Shown: piece by piece, positions 22,819 to 34,900 of the stretch | Layout: the number at the start of each line of letters is the position of its first letter | Numbering within the stretch: position 1 is the stretch's first letter | Assembly (NCBI GenBank): GCA_949752795.1 | Contig: OX457070.1 | Span: 31,322,788-31,386,787, forward strand | Length of the DNA: 64,000 nt | Origin: Hyperoodon ampullatus | Lineage: Eukaryota; Chordata; Mammalia; Artiodactyla; Ziphiidae | Direction of reading: 5' to 3' | Notes under the pieces: model-generated | Database searches by the model: none | What the model saw: only the letters and a program-made list of their open reading frames with translations | What the model was told of the DNA's origin: nothing | Program-made: the position numbers and the translations under genes

Positions 22819-23453
22819 TTTTTTTTTTTTTTTTTTGTAATATTTTTTAATTGACATATAGTTGATTTATAATGTTGTGTTAATTTCTGCTGTACAGCAA
22901 AGTGATTCCAATCCATATATATATATATTCTTTTTTATATTCTTTTCCATTATGGTTTATCACAGGATATTGAATAATAGTTCCCTGTACTATACAGTGG
23001 GAACTTGTTGTTTATTCATTCTATATAGAATAGTTTGCATCTGCTAATCCCAAACTCCCAATCCTTTCCTCTCCCACCCCTCTCCCCCTTGGCAACCACA
23101 TGTCTGTTCTCTATGTCTGTGAGTCTGTTTCTGTTTCATAGGTGAGTTCATTTGTATCACTTTTCTAGATTCCACATGTAAGTGATATCATATGATACTT
23201 GGCTTTCTCTTTCTGACTTACTTCACTTAGTATGATCATCTCTAGGTCCATCCTGTTGCTGCAAATGGCATTATTTTGTTCTTTCTTTATTGCTGAGTAA
23301 TATTCTCTTGTATATATACACCACATCTTCTTTATCCATTCATCTGTTGGTGGACATTTAGGTTGTTTCCATGTCCTGGCTATTGTGAATGGTGTTGCTA
23401 TGAACCTAGGGGTGCATGTATCTTTTTGAATTATATTTTTGTCCAGATATATG
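22819..23453 (-). mobile_element. L1 3' end with part of ORF2 C-terminus
   Basis: Reverse L1 starting with a T run, then tatagttgatttataatgtt and the 3' untranslated region, then (from about 23150) reverse-strand ORF2 C-terminal sequence such as ggctattgtgaatggtgttg. Duplications of tagggccagt at 22809-22818 and 23454-23463 bound it. It is 5'-truncated; the coding part is a disrupted remnant. Confidence 0.93.
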
Positions 23454-23463
23454 TAGGGCCAGT

Positions 23464-24300
23464 CTTTAAAAGCAAGGCCTGACTTCTAAAGGACTCTTGG
23501 TAAAGTACCAATATGCTTCCTTGGACGTGACACCAATAATCTGATGAACACACAGGATGGATCAGTTGGCGACTGTCAGTCTGGGATGCCAAGAGCAGGC
23601 TCTTGCAGTGAGAAGATATAAAACTGGTAAGTTTTGACAAGAGCAGGGAGGATGGGAAAGCCCTAGGCATCGATCTTCTTTCTATGGGCTGTCACAATGT
23701 CAAGGGCAGGTTGAAAGCACAGCAAGAGGGCACTGGCCACCTGGAATCCTCAGGAAGAAAGCTACCCAAAGGAGGATGAGAATAGTCAGAGCCTTGTCTT
23801 CTCTCTCTCTCAGCTGCCTTGGATGGAGTTATGTTGTTTCCTACCCAGATCGGTACCACTGTATACAGTTCTTTCTTAAGGGACCCCAAGAAAACTGTTT
23901 TCTTACACCTGTTCTGTAGTTAACAGAAATGGAACCCCTAAGCCCAGGCCCCAACATTGTCCTAAGAAATGTTTATGACACAGGAAGTCTCAACTCCTCC
24001 CCAACTCCCCATCCGATACTCTGATCATCAGGTCCTGCCTTTGCTGGTGAATTTCCAGCACTAGACTAAGGAGGCAGAAACACAAGGCCTGGGTGGGAAG
24101 TTAGGGGATGTTTATAGCCATAGAACCAAAATACAGGAGGAAGCAGGTGGGCGAAATTTGCCTAGGTTGCCTCTGTGGGCATAAATCACCAGCTTTCTTT
24201 CATTTAGGGGGAGAATCCAGCGTTCCTGAAACAGACCCATTTCCCCCCAGCTTTTTCAATGTGCCTTTTCATGGATTTTGCTTTCAAATCTGAATGAATT
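23464..24300. other. Unique noncoding sequence
   Basis: No repeat or gene recognised. Confidence 0.45.
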
Positions 24301-24760
24301 ATTTTTCTTCTATTAAATATTCATGTGCCTTTCTAAGTAGAAAAAGGGGGCAGCATAGGTCTGGTACACATCTTCCCTGCCACTATGTGCTGCTGCTGTG
24401 GGATTGCAGCAAATGCCAACTCCCAGCACATTATTAAATCAGGTCTGCACTGAGCCCAGATGTTACACTGGAGACGCACAGTGGATACAGGTTAAAACCA
24501 AACAGCGGCCGGCACCCGCTTCTCTCCGGTGGGTGCTCGCCCTCCTACATCCTCACCCCTCCCTCCTGCCCTGCGTGGCCACCGTGCCCTTTGGCAAATT
24601 TGCCATCAGCTGGGCAGAGCTCACTCTTCCTGGAGCAGTAATCATGGGAGGGGGAGTTATTTTTGTCAGCCTGTTATTTTTTCCCCAATGACTCTTTCTA
24701 CTTGATTAGTTCAGGATCAATATGTCTGGTAGGCAGAATGTGATGGGGAGGGTGATTTTT
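24301..24760. promoter_or_regulatory. Candidate conserved noncoding element
   Basis: Unique sequence between repeats with eight CpG at about 24470-24590, against a CpG-poor background. It also holds compact AT-rich motifs such as tattaaatattcatg and agcagtaatcatgggag. Nothing codes here convincingly. The regulatory reading is inference from composition only. Confidence 0.25.
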
Positions 24761-24821
24761 CAGTGTCAGGAGGAGCTCTGCTCTGTGTTCAAGTGGCTCT
24801 CCTCTTCACGGTGACTCCCCC

Positions 24822-24822
<1 letters not shown>

Positions 24823-24856
<34 letters not shown>
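24823..24856. repeat. (CA)n microsatellite
   Basis: An uninterrupted run of about 16 CA units. Confidence 0.97.
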
Positions 24857-24859
<3 letters not shown>

Positions 24860-25104
24860 TCTGCTCTCTTCCTTATCTAAATTCTACTCACTTTTACGAC
24901 CAAGATGATTCAGTCTCCTCTCTGAAGCCTGTCCTGTGATCCCTAAACCGTGACCTCCAATGAAACTATGATGTTTCAGGCAATAATTGTTACCCAGCGT
25001 GGGTTCTGGTTCCCTGATAGGCTGTAAGCCGTCCCACGTTCACATCCACATTCCTAGTGCATGTGAATTCCTCCGAGGGAATGAATTACATCTCAAAAAC
25101 ATGG

Positions 25105-25430
25105 AGTGATGGGAAGAGCACAGGGTTTGCAGTCATAATCCTACAATCCTGTGTCTTTATTAAATTATTTGATCTCTAGGAGCCGGCTTTATCCTCTTCC
25201 TCCTCAACACCTCCATCATCACCATCATTTCCGCCACTCAGATCAGTGCTTTTCAAATTTTAACGTGTATATGGATTACTCTAAATCTGAAGTGAGCCTG
25301 AGATTCTGTATCTCTAACAGGCTCCCAGGCGATGTTGATGATGCTGGTCTGCTTGTCACACTTTGAGAAGCAAGGTCCTTGTGAATCTTAAATGAGATAA
25401 TATATGTGAAACTGTCTTATGAACTAAAAG
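25105..25430 (+). repeat. MIR SINE split by a MER5-like element
   Basis: The left part has ggaagagcacagggtttgca and ttaaattatttgatctctag; the right part has gtgaatcttaaatgagataa and tatgtgaaactg. Together they form a forward MIR interrupted at 25244-25374. Confidence 0.6.
25244..25374 (+). mobile_element. MER5-type hAT element
   Basis: It starts cagtgcttttcaaattttaa and ends cacactttgagaagcaag, the terminal sequences of MER5. The interior ctcccaggcgatgttgatga also fits. It appears to sit inside an older MIR. Confidence 0.8.
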
Positions 25431-25629
25431 TCCCTCTATCGTTGCTAAACCTGAAATCGCCCTCGTCTCTTTTTTAAAAAAATTCCTACTTGAAATCCAT
25501 CATCAGATCCCACTGATGGGAAGGTATCCTGAATCCAGCCATTTAGGACCCCCTCCCTCACTTCCAACCTTGGCTAAGCCGCCATCATGTCTGTTGTCTA
25601 GAGATGATCGCGGTAGCTCCTTAATTGGT

Positions 25630-26110
25630 CTGCCTGCTTCTATTCCTGTCCCTTCTCCCACTCCCCTCTTGAATTCCACTGGTCCTTTTTCCAGCCAGCA
25701 GCCAAGTGGTTCTTTTATAGACCAGATCATAAAACTCTTCTCTCTCAAACTCTTCAGTGGCCTACTAGGGCCTTATCAATATGGCCCTATTGTCATTTGC
25801 TGACAATGCTCACCCCCCTTCCCTCTGCAAGAACATGGCTTACTCTAGTCTGTTTCTCAGCTTTCCCATCTACGGTAGCAATCCCTTTGCTGTCTACCTT
25901 CTCATCTGGCTTTATTATGTTTTTCATGGCACCTTCTACTACCTAACATTCTATTAAATGTTTATCTGTGGTCTGTCTCACTGATTCAAAATAAGCTCCG
26001 TGGGGGCAGAGGGTGGTCTGACTTGTTCTGCTCCGTATCTCCAGCATCTGGAGCAGTGTTTGGCATATACTAGGGCTTTAGGTAGTTGCTGAATGAAAGC
26101 ATAAATGGAT
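25630..26110 (+). repeat. L2 LINE 3' region
   Basis: The sequence begins with ctgcctgcttctattcctgt, includes gaccagatcataaaactctt and ends with ggcatatactagggctttag and gttgctgaatgaaagcataa. These fall in the order of the L2 3' end. No intact coding sequence remains. Confidence 0.75.
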
Positions 26111-26439
26111 TGTTCTTACTTCATTGAATTGCTGTGTACCTCATGCCTGACAGAGTAAGTGCTTCCTAAGCATTTGCTGAGGCAACCATTGATTGGGTTT
26201 TTAAATGTGCAGTCCCTGGATGTCTGTTAGTGGGAGAGTTATTTGTTTCTGCCATGGGTCAAGCCCACTAGTACAGGATTGATCTTCATGATTGAAAAAT
26301 GTAGATCTTTGAGCAAGAAGTAGAGGAAGATGTCTGAGTTCTGGGAAGCGATGATTGCGGGGGTTGGAGATGAGTTGCAGTTATCTTGGCCCTTAAGGAC
26401 AGCTCATCTTTACTTAATTGCTTCTTAGCCAAAATGATG
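26111..26439. other. Unique noncoding sequence
   Basis: Nothing recognised. Confidence 0.4.
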
Positions 26440-26500
26440 CTACACACACACACACACGCGCGCGCGCGTGCACGTGCACACATATGCACACACACGCACA
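26440..26500. repeat. CA/CG alternating purine-pyrimidine repeat
   Basis: CA units pass into a short CG run (cgcgcgcgcg near 26457-26467), then gtgcacgtgcacac and further CA units. It is immediately followed by an AACC-type repeat. Confidence 0.95.
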
Positions 26501-26507
26501 CAGCCCA

Positions 26508-26547
26508 AAACCAACCAACCAAACCGAACCGAACCAAACCAAAACGA
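26508..26547. repeat. (AACC)n / (AACCG)n simple repeat
   Basis: Short run of aacc, aaccg and aaacc units directly after the CA/CG tract. Confidence 0.9.
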
Positions 26548-26689
26548 GACAACAACAAAACTTAGCCCTAAAAGGAAAAAGGCAGATTGAGAATCTGGGT
26601 TTCTGGTAGGGTAAAAGCACTGTCTAAGTGGCTGCACACAGGGGAGGCTTCTCAAGTTGGATAATGGAATCTCTTTTTACTTCAGCTCA

Positions 26690-27000
26690 TCTAAAATAGC
26701 ACATTAATAAACTGAACCAAATGTGGTGCTACAGCTGGTTTTATTGGTCATTAACATTTACAGAGCCATGCAAAGTCATGTTTTCCAATTTTGAGATTAA
26801 AAGATTTAGCTAGCCTAATTATCGGCCTCCGAATGGGGACCGTGTCGGAGTGCAGCCAGCGGGACGGAGTCGCCTTTGTCTTCCGTGATGCCTTCCCCTT
26901 CATGGTGCATGTGAATTGAAAACAGATGCATTTATGGCCCTTTGGCTGGATTTCACCCTAAAGCAGGGTAGGCGCTGGCAGCTGTCCTGGAGTTTACTCT
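26690..27000. promoter_or_regulatory. Candidate conserved noncoding element
   Basis: AT-rich, homeodomain-site-like sequence (attaataaac, tattggtcattaac) is followed by a GC-rich patch with eight CpG at 26823-26886. No repeat or coding frame is evident. The proposed regulatory role is inference. Confidence 0.3.
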
Positions 27001-28261
27001 GGACTGGTCCTGCTAGTGCATTGTCTACAGTTTAAGGCTGTACTTTGCGTTCAGGAGACTTCCTTGTACATACAAGAAAATGGCATCCATCCTTGAAACC
27101 AGACTTCTACTCAGCTTCTGATTGTTTTTCTCTTTTCTGGTCATCAAGGTCAAGCCACTAATTATGTTAATTAAGTGTGATGAAAACCTCCACTTGAGTG
27201 AGATTTTTGGTGGGAATGAATCAACTCATCAGAAATAATGCTAACCAGACTGAGTGTCCTGATATTTGGTTCAAGAAATATGGCAGGTGGAGGCAAAGAC
27301 AGAGAAAGAAAGTAAGTGTAAAAGGAAGAAAACCAACCAGCATTTTATCAAGACCCTCCTCCCTGAGTGTGGGACACTGAGATAAATGCTCTGGGGAGGC
27401 CAGGGCAGAAACATGAATGGGATCAGCCTTGGCTTGGTTCTTGGTGCAAGATGTATACCATTTGACCCCATTCAAAGGGTGGTGGTTCTCTTGGTGAGGA
27501 TTTTCACTTAGGGCCCAACAGGGATGTCCTGTTGATGTGACTGACTCCATCAGTGGCATTCCCCCCTCCTGCCCATCTGTGTCTCACCTGCTCTTGTCCA
27601 GCCTGGGAAGCCCCCATTGGAGGCAGTTGCCCAGAGGGAAATGTAACTACCAACGTATAGCTGGTATAGTTCTTCCTGAGGCCAGGAAGAGGGTTTCTGG
27701 CTGCTGCAGCTTCGTTGGTTCCACATTGCCTAGCTCCAATTTAGGGAATATTTCTGGACTAAGGAGGAGACATAGTCTGCTCTGTGGTTACTTAATTTCA
27801 CTGTGTGAGTTTGACCAATCTGAGTTAGAGTTTCATTTTAATTAGGGCTCAAGGAGCAGGGCAGCCTGGGGGCAGGAGTTGAGATTTGAGGGATCGTTTG
27901 GCAAGTGAGAGATGGGCCAAGTCTTTTGTTCTTCCTGGGCCTGAACTTTCTAAGGTGCCAAATGAGGAGAGTTCGCCCTTCAAATCGACTTACATTCTAT
28001 ACTTTAACAGCAACAGTGGGTATCCATGGGTGGTTCTGAGTGTAGGGGTGGCCACGATCTCTATGTGCAGTAAGAAACCTGGCAGCATTACTGAAGGTAG
28101 ATGGAAAGGGGGAGAGACTGAAGACAGGAAGAACATTTAAGGAACTCTTGCATAGTTCCAGACCATGGTTTCAATTATTATTGGTTCTGATGTTTTTCTA
28201 CCAGAGCTCCTGGGCTCTAGACCAGTGTCCTCCTGACCACTGATCCTTGCTTTTTAATTTC
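27001..28261. other. Unique noncoding sequence
   Basis: No repeat or gene recognised. Overlapping frames on both strands at 27221-27845 lack domains or splice context. Confidence 0.45.
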
Positions 28262-28745
28262 TGTCAGTTATGAGTTGAACTGTATCTTTCTCCATTCCCC
28301 GCTCCCCGCCAAAATATATGTTGCAGTCCTAACTCCAGTGCCTCAGAATGTGACCTTATTTAGAGATGGGATCTTTACTGACATAATCAAATTAAAATGA
28401 CATCCTCAGGTGAGCCGTAATTCAATCCAACTGATATCCTTATAAAAGGGGGAAATCTGGGCACAAGGATGACAGATGCCTAGGAAGACTGTCATGCACA
28501 GATGAAGGCAGAGATCAGAGTGATGTTTCTCTAAGCCGAGGAACATCAACGTTTGCCAGCAAACCACCAGAAGCTAGGAAAGAGGCACAAACCGGATTCT
28601 CTCTCACAGCCCTCAGAAGGAGCCAACCTTGGTCTCAGACTTCACCTTGATCTTCAGCCTCCAGAACTGTGAGGCAATACATTTCTGTTGTATAAGCCAC
28701 ACAGTTTGTAGTGCTTTGTTACAGCAGCCCTAGCAAACAAATACA
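28262..28745 (+). mobile_element. MaLR-type solo LTR
   Basis: About 480 bp from tgtcagttatgagttgaac to caaacaaataca, TG...CA ended. Landmarks are tgcctcagaatgtgacctta, ccagcaaaccaccagaagct, tcagcctccagaactgtgag and tttctgttgtataagccaca, in MaLR order. No internal retroviral sequence adjoins. The subfamily is not assigned. Confidence 0.85.
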
Positions 28746-31540
28746 GTATCTTTCTGCTCCTTTGGTTTCAGACCCTTGGCTTGCTGTAACCACTAGCAAT
28801 CATTAATTTTTTGATTTCACCTTGATTTCTTCTCAATCTCTCCAGAGGTATTAGTCTTTGTGCTGTAAAACTTAGACTCTGCTTCCTACCTGGCTCTTTC
28901 TTGGGTCTGTCCCTATATTTGCATGTAGCTCTCCACTAAGTCTCTGCTAGGTGTGGTGTGAGGAGGTAAAGTTTCTATAAACGGGCAGCTTTTCTAGCCA
29001 CTGAGCTGTCCTTTTACATCCACTCTATGCGGCCACCTATGGGCTCTTGGGGTCTAAATTCCCCACCATGTTCTCACTAATGTTTAAAGCTGAATCAGAA
29101 GGAAAGGCCAGTGACTTAAAACTCCTCTGGTTATTTTTCTGATTTGTTTGCATATAATTCCAGCATTCTTGGTCCTGTTCCAAAATCATCCCAAATTCAT
29201 TTATTCCAAAGTATGGCTTTAAAGTTGGGAATCAAGTTATAATCTGGCGAAACATAAATGAAATAACATGACAACTCTGAACAATATTAAATTCCCAAAT
29301 GTTGACAGTACGCACAAAAAGTATAAGAACTCAAAGGGACTATACGATCTATTCAAAAACCTAGTTTTCTGATGGTCATATTCCCTTGTGGTCTTCCAAT
29401 ATGCACTTTCTCATTAAACTTCTTATTTAGTATGAGCACTGGAATTTGATCTTGAATATAAGATACATTGCTGTGATCATTTCTGGCCAATCTTGTTTTA
29501 CTAAGTGAAGTCAAAAGAGGCACACTTTGCCATCAATCAACAGACATGCCTTGACCTTGTGCTGGGTCGCACAAGCTCTCTGCTGGAAATGTAAACATGG
29601 TCTCCATCCTGAGTGAGCCTTCCATGTGGTTGGGAAGATAAGGCACCCAGATGCCAAGCACTTAGAGAACAATTAAATGCTAAATGATGTTGAACTGGCT
29701 TTAGTGCAGAAGGAGTCTGATTTCATGGAGCGGTTGAAAAGGTTTCCTGGGTAGCTTGGAACTTTATTTAGTTTAGAAACGTTAGAAAACGTTAAGATAT
29801 TCCCCTTCCCTCCCCTCTCAATTTTTTCCCTTCTATCTGCCTGTATTATTGGTTGTTTGATTACAAATCAGACTCCAGAGAGGAAACACAAAATGGCCCA
29901 AGAAAGAAGCTGATGGGAGAGACTCTCACCCTTGATGCTGTGATGGAAACCTTATTCACTGTAAATTTGAATAGATAACACTCAGCAATCATAAAAATAA
30001 CAGCCTCCTATAAATCCAGGCTGTCTCTTCAGATTCCATTTTCTATACTTTAGTTATCAAAAGATCCATAATTTTCTAAGATATACATGAAACTTAAATG
30101 AGAGCATGGGGAGATCCTTTTCTATTTTCCCAGTGGAGGAGATAGAAGACATGTTCCCAGCTTGCCATTTGCACAGATGTGTTTCTAATAAAGCACAATG
30201 AGACCTCCCATGTCCCCTGTCCCCTTCCCATTAGCCGTGAGGCCATGCAGATGATGGGTGAGCTCACAGGCAGGCTAATAAAGCCACCGTGTTCTTCTCT
30301 CCTCACATGGAAAGGGCCTTGTTTTTTTTTTTTTTCCATGAAATTGCATATTTAATTTGAAATTGGGAAAAAAGAAGAAGGAAAACAACTTTCCAAAATA
30401 TGAGACAACAGTTCTCTTTAATGGGAACCACATTTTCCCTCTAAATTATGGTACCTGAGGGTCCCTGTGCAAGGGTTGGGAGGTGATGAACGTAGGCTTT
30501 GGGGGGGTTTGGGGAGCTGTGTTGATATTTTGGCCCATCTGGGTTCATGTCTCTTGGGTTTCTTGGGATTCATGGAATATATCTGGCTACAGTGAAACAT
30601 GAGAAACCCTTTAGAAAAGTGCAGTGGAAATAAATAGCAATGAATATTTATGTGCCTAGACCAAAGGTCAGAACTCTTTTTAGTTCTCAGGGCCATTAGT
30701 GGGGTTAAATAAGGTCTATGGGGATTGTAGGTTCCAATGACAGGGCTGAAGTATAGGTCATGGGGGAAGGAATGAAGTAGATGGGTTGAAGGGAAACGGA
30801 GAGGTAGACATTTAGGAAAGAAAAGGGTATACAGGAAAAAGGGTCCACTAGGGATTAAACTAGTAGTAACCAGCAATAACTTCTGGCTCTACTTTAGGTT
30901 AAATCATTATCCCTGGTTTAAAGCAGGATTGCCATATGATTTTTAAAGGTGCTTAGACTGATGCACTTTCTACAGCTTTCTTCTCATGGGGTAAAGAGTT
31001 GTTTGTATAAATTACTGGGTGGGGGAGGCAGATCAGAGTTAATAGAGCCTGCGGAACTCCCTTGAGTCAAGGTGCCAGGGGTGGGATGGTGGTAACTGGC
31101 ACAGAGACTAAGCAACTAAACCCCCAAGATTGTCCTCTCCCCCATTCACTTTGCTGCCTCCTTCTTCCTGTTATGGGGTCATGTTTGCTGGACGCAGTTG
31201 TCCATCCTGACACTGAAGGGGAAAATGATTTCCTCCTTTCCAATAATCGCTGATCACCCAGAATCTTGTTTGGAAATATTTGGAACATGTTGGACAATTA
31301 ATCAAAGTAATTTTCCTCCAAAGATTAAGCAGAAAGATTTGGAGTGACATTATTTGAATAATATTTGAAAAAGCTACCCAAGAAAATGTCCTTCAATACA
31401 GATTTTAGCGTAGTGCAAGTATTTCCTTTTATAAGCAAAGATAGGGGATAGGATTTTTTTGTTTGTTTGTTTGTTTTTTGTTCTTGTATGTTTGTTTCAG
31501 TGTTTTTTTTTAAACTCCAGGACCACTTCCTTCAACTATC
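28746..31540. other. Mostly unique noncoding sequence
   Basis: Nothing firmly recognised. A T run at 30320-30333 is preceded by gggccttg and followed by ccatgaaattgcatatttaa; it could be the tail of a reverse-strand retrocopy, but no parent gene is apparent. Around 29590-29760 the text weakly resembles an L2-type repeat. A minus-strand frame at 30418-30876 (152 codons) has no recognised domain. A GTTT run lies at 31457-31480. Confidence 0.4.
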
Positions 31541-31780
31541 CATGTATCCTTCCTTCCTTCCATCCATCCACCAGCAAACATTTATAGGAAGTCTTCTTTG
31601 TGTCAGTAACAGAGCTAGGCACTGTGAATAGATAGATGGATGAGAAATGATTCCTGCCCTTGGGGAGCTCACAGTCCAGTGGGAGAGAGAGATGTAAACA
31701 TTAATTACAACAGTGTGATGAATGCTTTAATAAAGTTCAGAGCAGGGTGCTTGGTTACCCCACAGAGCTGGAGGGCAGCG
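31541..31780 (-). repeat. Simple CCTT/CCAT run followed by ancient L2-type repeat
   Basis: After ttccttccttccatccatcc the sequence reads agctaggcactgtgaataga, cttggggagctcacagtcca and agtgggagagagagatgtaa, as in the mammal-wide L2-type repeat. It is read here in reverse orientation. Confidence 0.6.
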
Positions 31781-33623
31781 ATCATCTATTTCACCTTAGC
31801 CATCTAAAGGTCTTTGATTCCTCCAAGAGTAAACTGTGAGCCCCAGACCTCAGGAGAGCTGGATTAGGTGCAGCTTTAAAAGACGTCTTGCAGGTTGCAG
31901 CTACTACTGACTCAAAGACAGTGAAGAGGCCAATGACCATGAGATTTATTCCCAGGGCTCATGGATTTATGAATTTATGTCTGGGTCTCTTTTCTCCCTA
32001 GAGTGTAAATATGCTCTAGTATGGGAATGCTCCATTCCTGCTCTAGCCTGTCTCCAATCTGCTGTTTCACTTGATTTTTTTGTCCTTATCCGAAGAATTT
32101 CACTAAAAACTGAAATGAGGTAGGGACTGAGTCCCCCACTCCATCCAAGGCCAATCAAGCAACAGCTGCCGAGGGCTTAGACCATGTTGAGCAGATACTC
32201 TGTAATTTCTCTAGCTCCTTTGTTGTCATTATTTATCCAGACACCAGGCTGCAGTCAGGAAAAAGGACAGTGACAACGGGAACACATATGTCTCTGGAAG
32301 AATGCTTTCAGGAAGAAAACAAATGTAGTCAAATGATCCCAGTGTTTTTTGTTTGTGTGTTTGTTTTGTTTTACTACCAGGAGCAACAATAGAAAAAAAG
32401 GAAATATGAAGTTGGGAAATCTTTTGTTGTTATTGAGGTTTGAATATTTCTAGTTTCAGAGGTTTGTGTCATAGTGGAAAGATGTTCATTTTTATCTCAG
32501 TGAGAAGCATTATTAATGGCGTTTGCTATTGAGGAGAAGATCTCCAATGAAAGAAGGGACTAGTCTAGATTTGCACATCGCCTTGGATGCATGGTCTTAG
32601 AAAACATCTGAAAAACTCAGTGTAGAGAGAACATTTTCTCTAGTAGTTTAATGTTCTCCTAAAATGTAAATTTGGGTTGGTTTGGGTTGTTGAAAATTCG
32701 AGCTGCCTGGCAGATATTTCTGTGAATTTTTTGGTTGAAATATATTACCGAGCCTTTCAGTGACCCTGAAAATATGATTTTTAACAGTTAAGACAGGAAA
32801 AAATGATCAAGACCAGCTAAAAGGAAAGGAAGATGGAACTGATAGTTTTGAAGTCACAGAGCCTAAATTTAAAGGCAAAACAGATAGAATGAGAAAGAAA
32901 AAAGCATGGTGATTACTTTATAAACTGTCATATTTGGGGCATTGAAGGCCTAGCTTTGGGGAAGGCAGAGTTGGAATTTTCTTGGCCCTGGAGGGCAAAG
33001 ATGTACGTGGAAATGTAAATTACATTTCTACACATCTGGGTGGAATGGATCAGGCCCAGTGACACTTAATCTTATCCCTTTCTGCATCTTTTAAGCCCTG
33101 GACCAGAGGCCACAGCAGGTTGGACTGGCACTTTGGGGGCCTGCTTCAGGGCAGGGGCATAGGAATTGGCAAATTACACAGTCAATAGTGCCTGCATAAA
33201 GCTTTGAAACCTCCTGAAGGAAGGCACCACACAGAATAAAACCTCTGTCCCACATCTGCCTGGCTTCTTTCCCAAGGTGAGAGCACACCTCACCTGGTGC
33301 TTGGGTCACTGCTGACTCTGCCTCCCAGACCTCCCCTGCCTTCCCCATGCTCCGTCCCAGCTCGTGATTGGTCCTGCCTTGCTAGAGTCTTACCCTTCAT
33401 ATAAATAACTCCTGATTTAAAAAAAAATTAAATCTTAGAGCCACATTAATGATTGAAGGAAATCTATAAGTACCCTTCCCAACTGAAACCACAGAAAGAT
33501 GGAGCTGGAGGAATCTTCTAAGTGCCTAATCCTGGGACCTCACACTTTAATTAAAGCCTTTTCCTCTGATGTGTGCCAATATGCCTATTGCAGCAACTTG
33601 AGGAGCATGTACAGACTCCATGT
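31781..33623. other. Unique noncoding sequence
   Basis: No repeat or gene recognised. A minus-strand frame at 33091-33348 has no recognised domain. Confidence 0.45.
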
Positions 33624-33640
33624 AAAAATGGAGTCATCTC

Positions 33641-33853
33641 GGGCTTCCCTGGTGGCGCAGTGGTTGAGAGTCCGCCTGCTGATGCAGGGGACGCGGGTTC
33701 ATGCCCCGGTCCGGGAAGATCCCACATGCCGCGGAGCAGCTGGGCTCGTGAGCCATGGCTGCTGAGCCTGCACGTCCGGAGCCTGTGCTCTGCAACGGGA
33801 GAGGCTGCAACAGTGAGAGGCCTGCGTACCGCAAAAAAAAAAAAAAAAAAAAA
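33641..33853 (+). mobile_element. CHR-1 SINE
   Basis: Forward CHR-1 from gggcttccctggtggcgcag to a long A tail. Exact 17-bp duplications aaaaatggagtcatctc at 33624-33640 and 33854-33870. The long open frames across this site on both strands are produced by the SINE and are not genes. Confidence 0.96.
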
Positions 33854-33924
33854 AAAAATGGAGTCATCTCTCTCTGACCCACTCCACCATGAATCTTCAT
33901 CAGATGTTATTTTCTGCATAAGCC

Positions 33925-34105
33925 ACACCCATAGCTGCATGCCTTTGTTCGTGCTGTTCCTCCTGCCTGGAAAACTTTCCTTCCACTTTGTCTGGCTGGG
34001 TTGCATTGAGCTGATCTCTGTATCACAAGTTTCTATCAGAATGTTTAGTATATCACAGGTGTCCAAGTGAGAGAAACATTTAGTGAATGTTTGATTGAAT
34101 GGAAG
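33925..34105 (+). repeat. L2 LINE fragment
   Basis: gcctttgttcgtgctgttcc followed by tcctgcctggaaaactttcc is a typical L2 segment; the 3' end with gtgaatgtttgattgaatgg lies near 34085. Confidence 0.65.
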
Positions 34106-34159
34106 ACTTTGTGATCTTTGCCATGGGAAATCATGGATCATAAAAACACTAAATAATAC

Positions 34160-34900
34160 TCAGTAAAATCAAACAATTCATTTTTAGACATTGGAAGAGA
34201 AATAGCATTTAGGAAGGCAGGAGAGAAGAAATTATAGGTGGGAGTAACTATAGGATCAAAGGCACAGAAATGAAGAGGAGCATGAGTTTTGGATAAAGAG
34301 GAGATATGATTAATTAGATTAGAAGGTTTATTGAAAGAAATGATGAGAAATAATATCTGGAGGGCTCATCTCACTGAACTGAATCCCTTGAGAATTTTTT
34401 TTTAATAAATTTATTTTATTTATTTATTTGGCTGCGTTGGGTCTTCGTTTCTGTGCGAGGGCTTTCTCTAGTTGCGGCGAGCGGGGGCCACTCTTCATCG
34501 CACTGCGCGGGCCTCTCACTGTCACGGCCTCTCCTGTTGCGGAGCACAGGCTCCAGACGCACAGGCGCAGGCTCAGTAGTTGTGGCTCATGGGCCCAGTC
34601 GCTCCGCGGCATGTGGGATCTTCCCAGACCAGGACTCGAACCCGTGTCCCCTGCATTGGCAGGCAGATTCTCAACCACTGCGCCACCAGGGGAGCCCCCT
34701 TGAGAATTTTTGAAAGAGATGAAATAGGTAATGGGTAACCATCGAAAGTTCTTAAGCAGGAAATAACCTGAGGTACAGCAGGTAGAGAGGGGAGTTAGTG
34801 GCAGCTATATTGGTGGAGAGTAGAACCTGGTGTAAAATGGACCACTGTGAATCAGTGGGAATGGGGTAGTGGACATGGGGATGGTTTGTCCTGGAGGAAT
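34160..34900 (-). repeat. Ancient L2-type repeat, split by a CHR SINE
   Basis: Phrases such as ggatcaaaggcacagaaatg on the left and gggtaaccatcgaaagttct, taagcaggaaataacctgag on the right fit one old repeat that the SINE at 34400-34696 interrupts. The copy is diverged and boundaries are approximate. Confidence 0.5.
34400..34696 (-). mobile_element. Long CHR-1-type SINE with extended tail
   Basis: Reverse SINE with an (ATTT)n tail, the extension gtcttcgtttctgtgcgagg, then the CHR-1 body and head. Exact 15-bp duplications cccttgagaattttt at 34385-34399 and 34697-34711. It carries a small extra duplication, gcacaggcgcaggctcag, in the body. Confidence 0.96.

Noticed and set aside
30418..30876. 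152-codon minus-strand frame
   Set aside because: No domain recognised and composition is proline/serine-rich by chance of T/C-rich sequence.
33551..34141. 196-codon minus-strand open frame and 165-codon plus-strand frame
   Set aside because: Both run through the CHR-1 SINE and its A tail (poly-F or poly-K stretch) and have no domain outside it.
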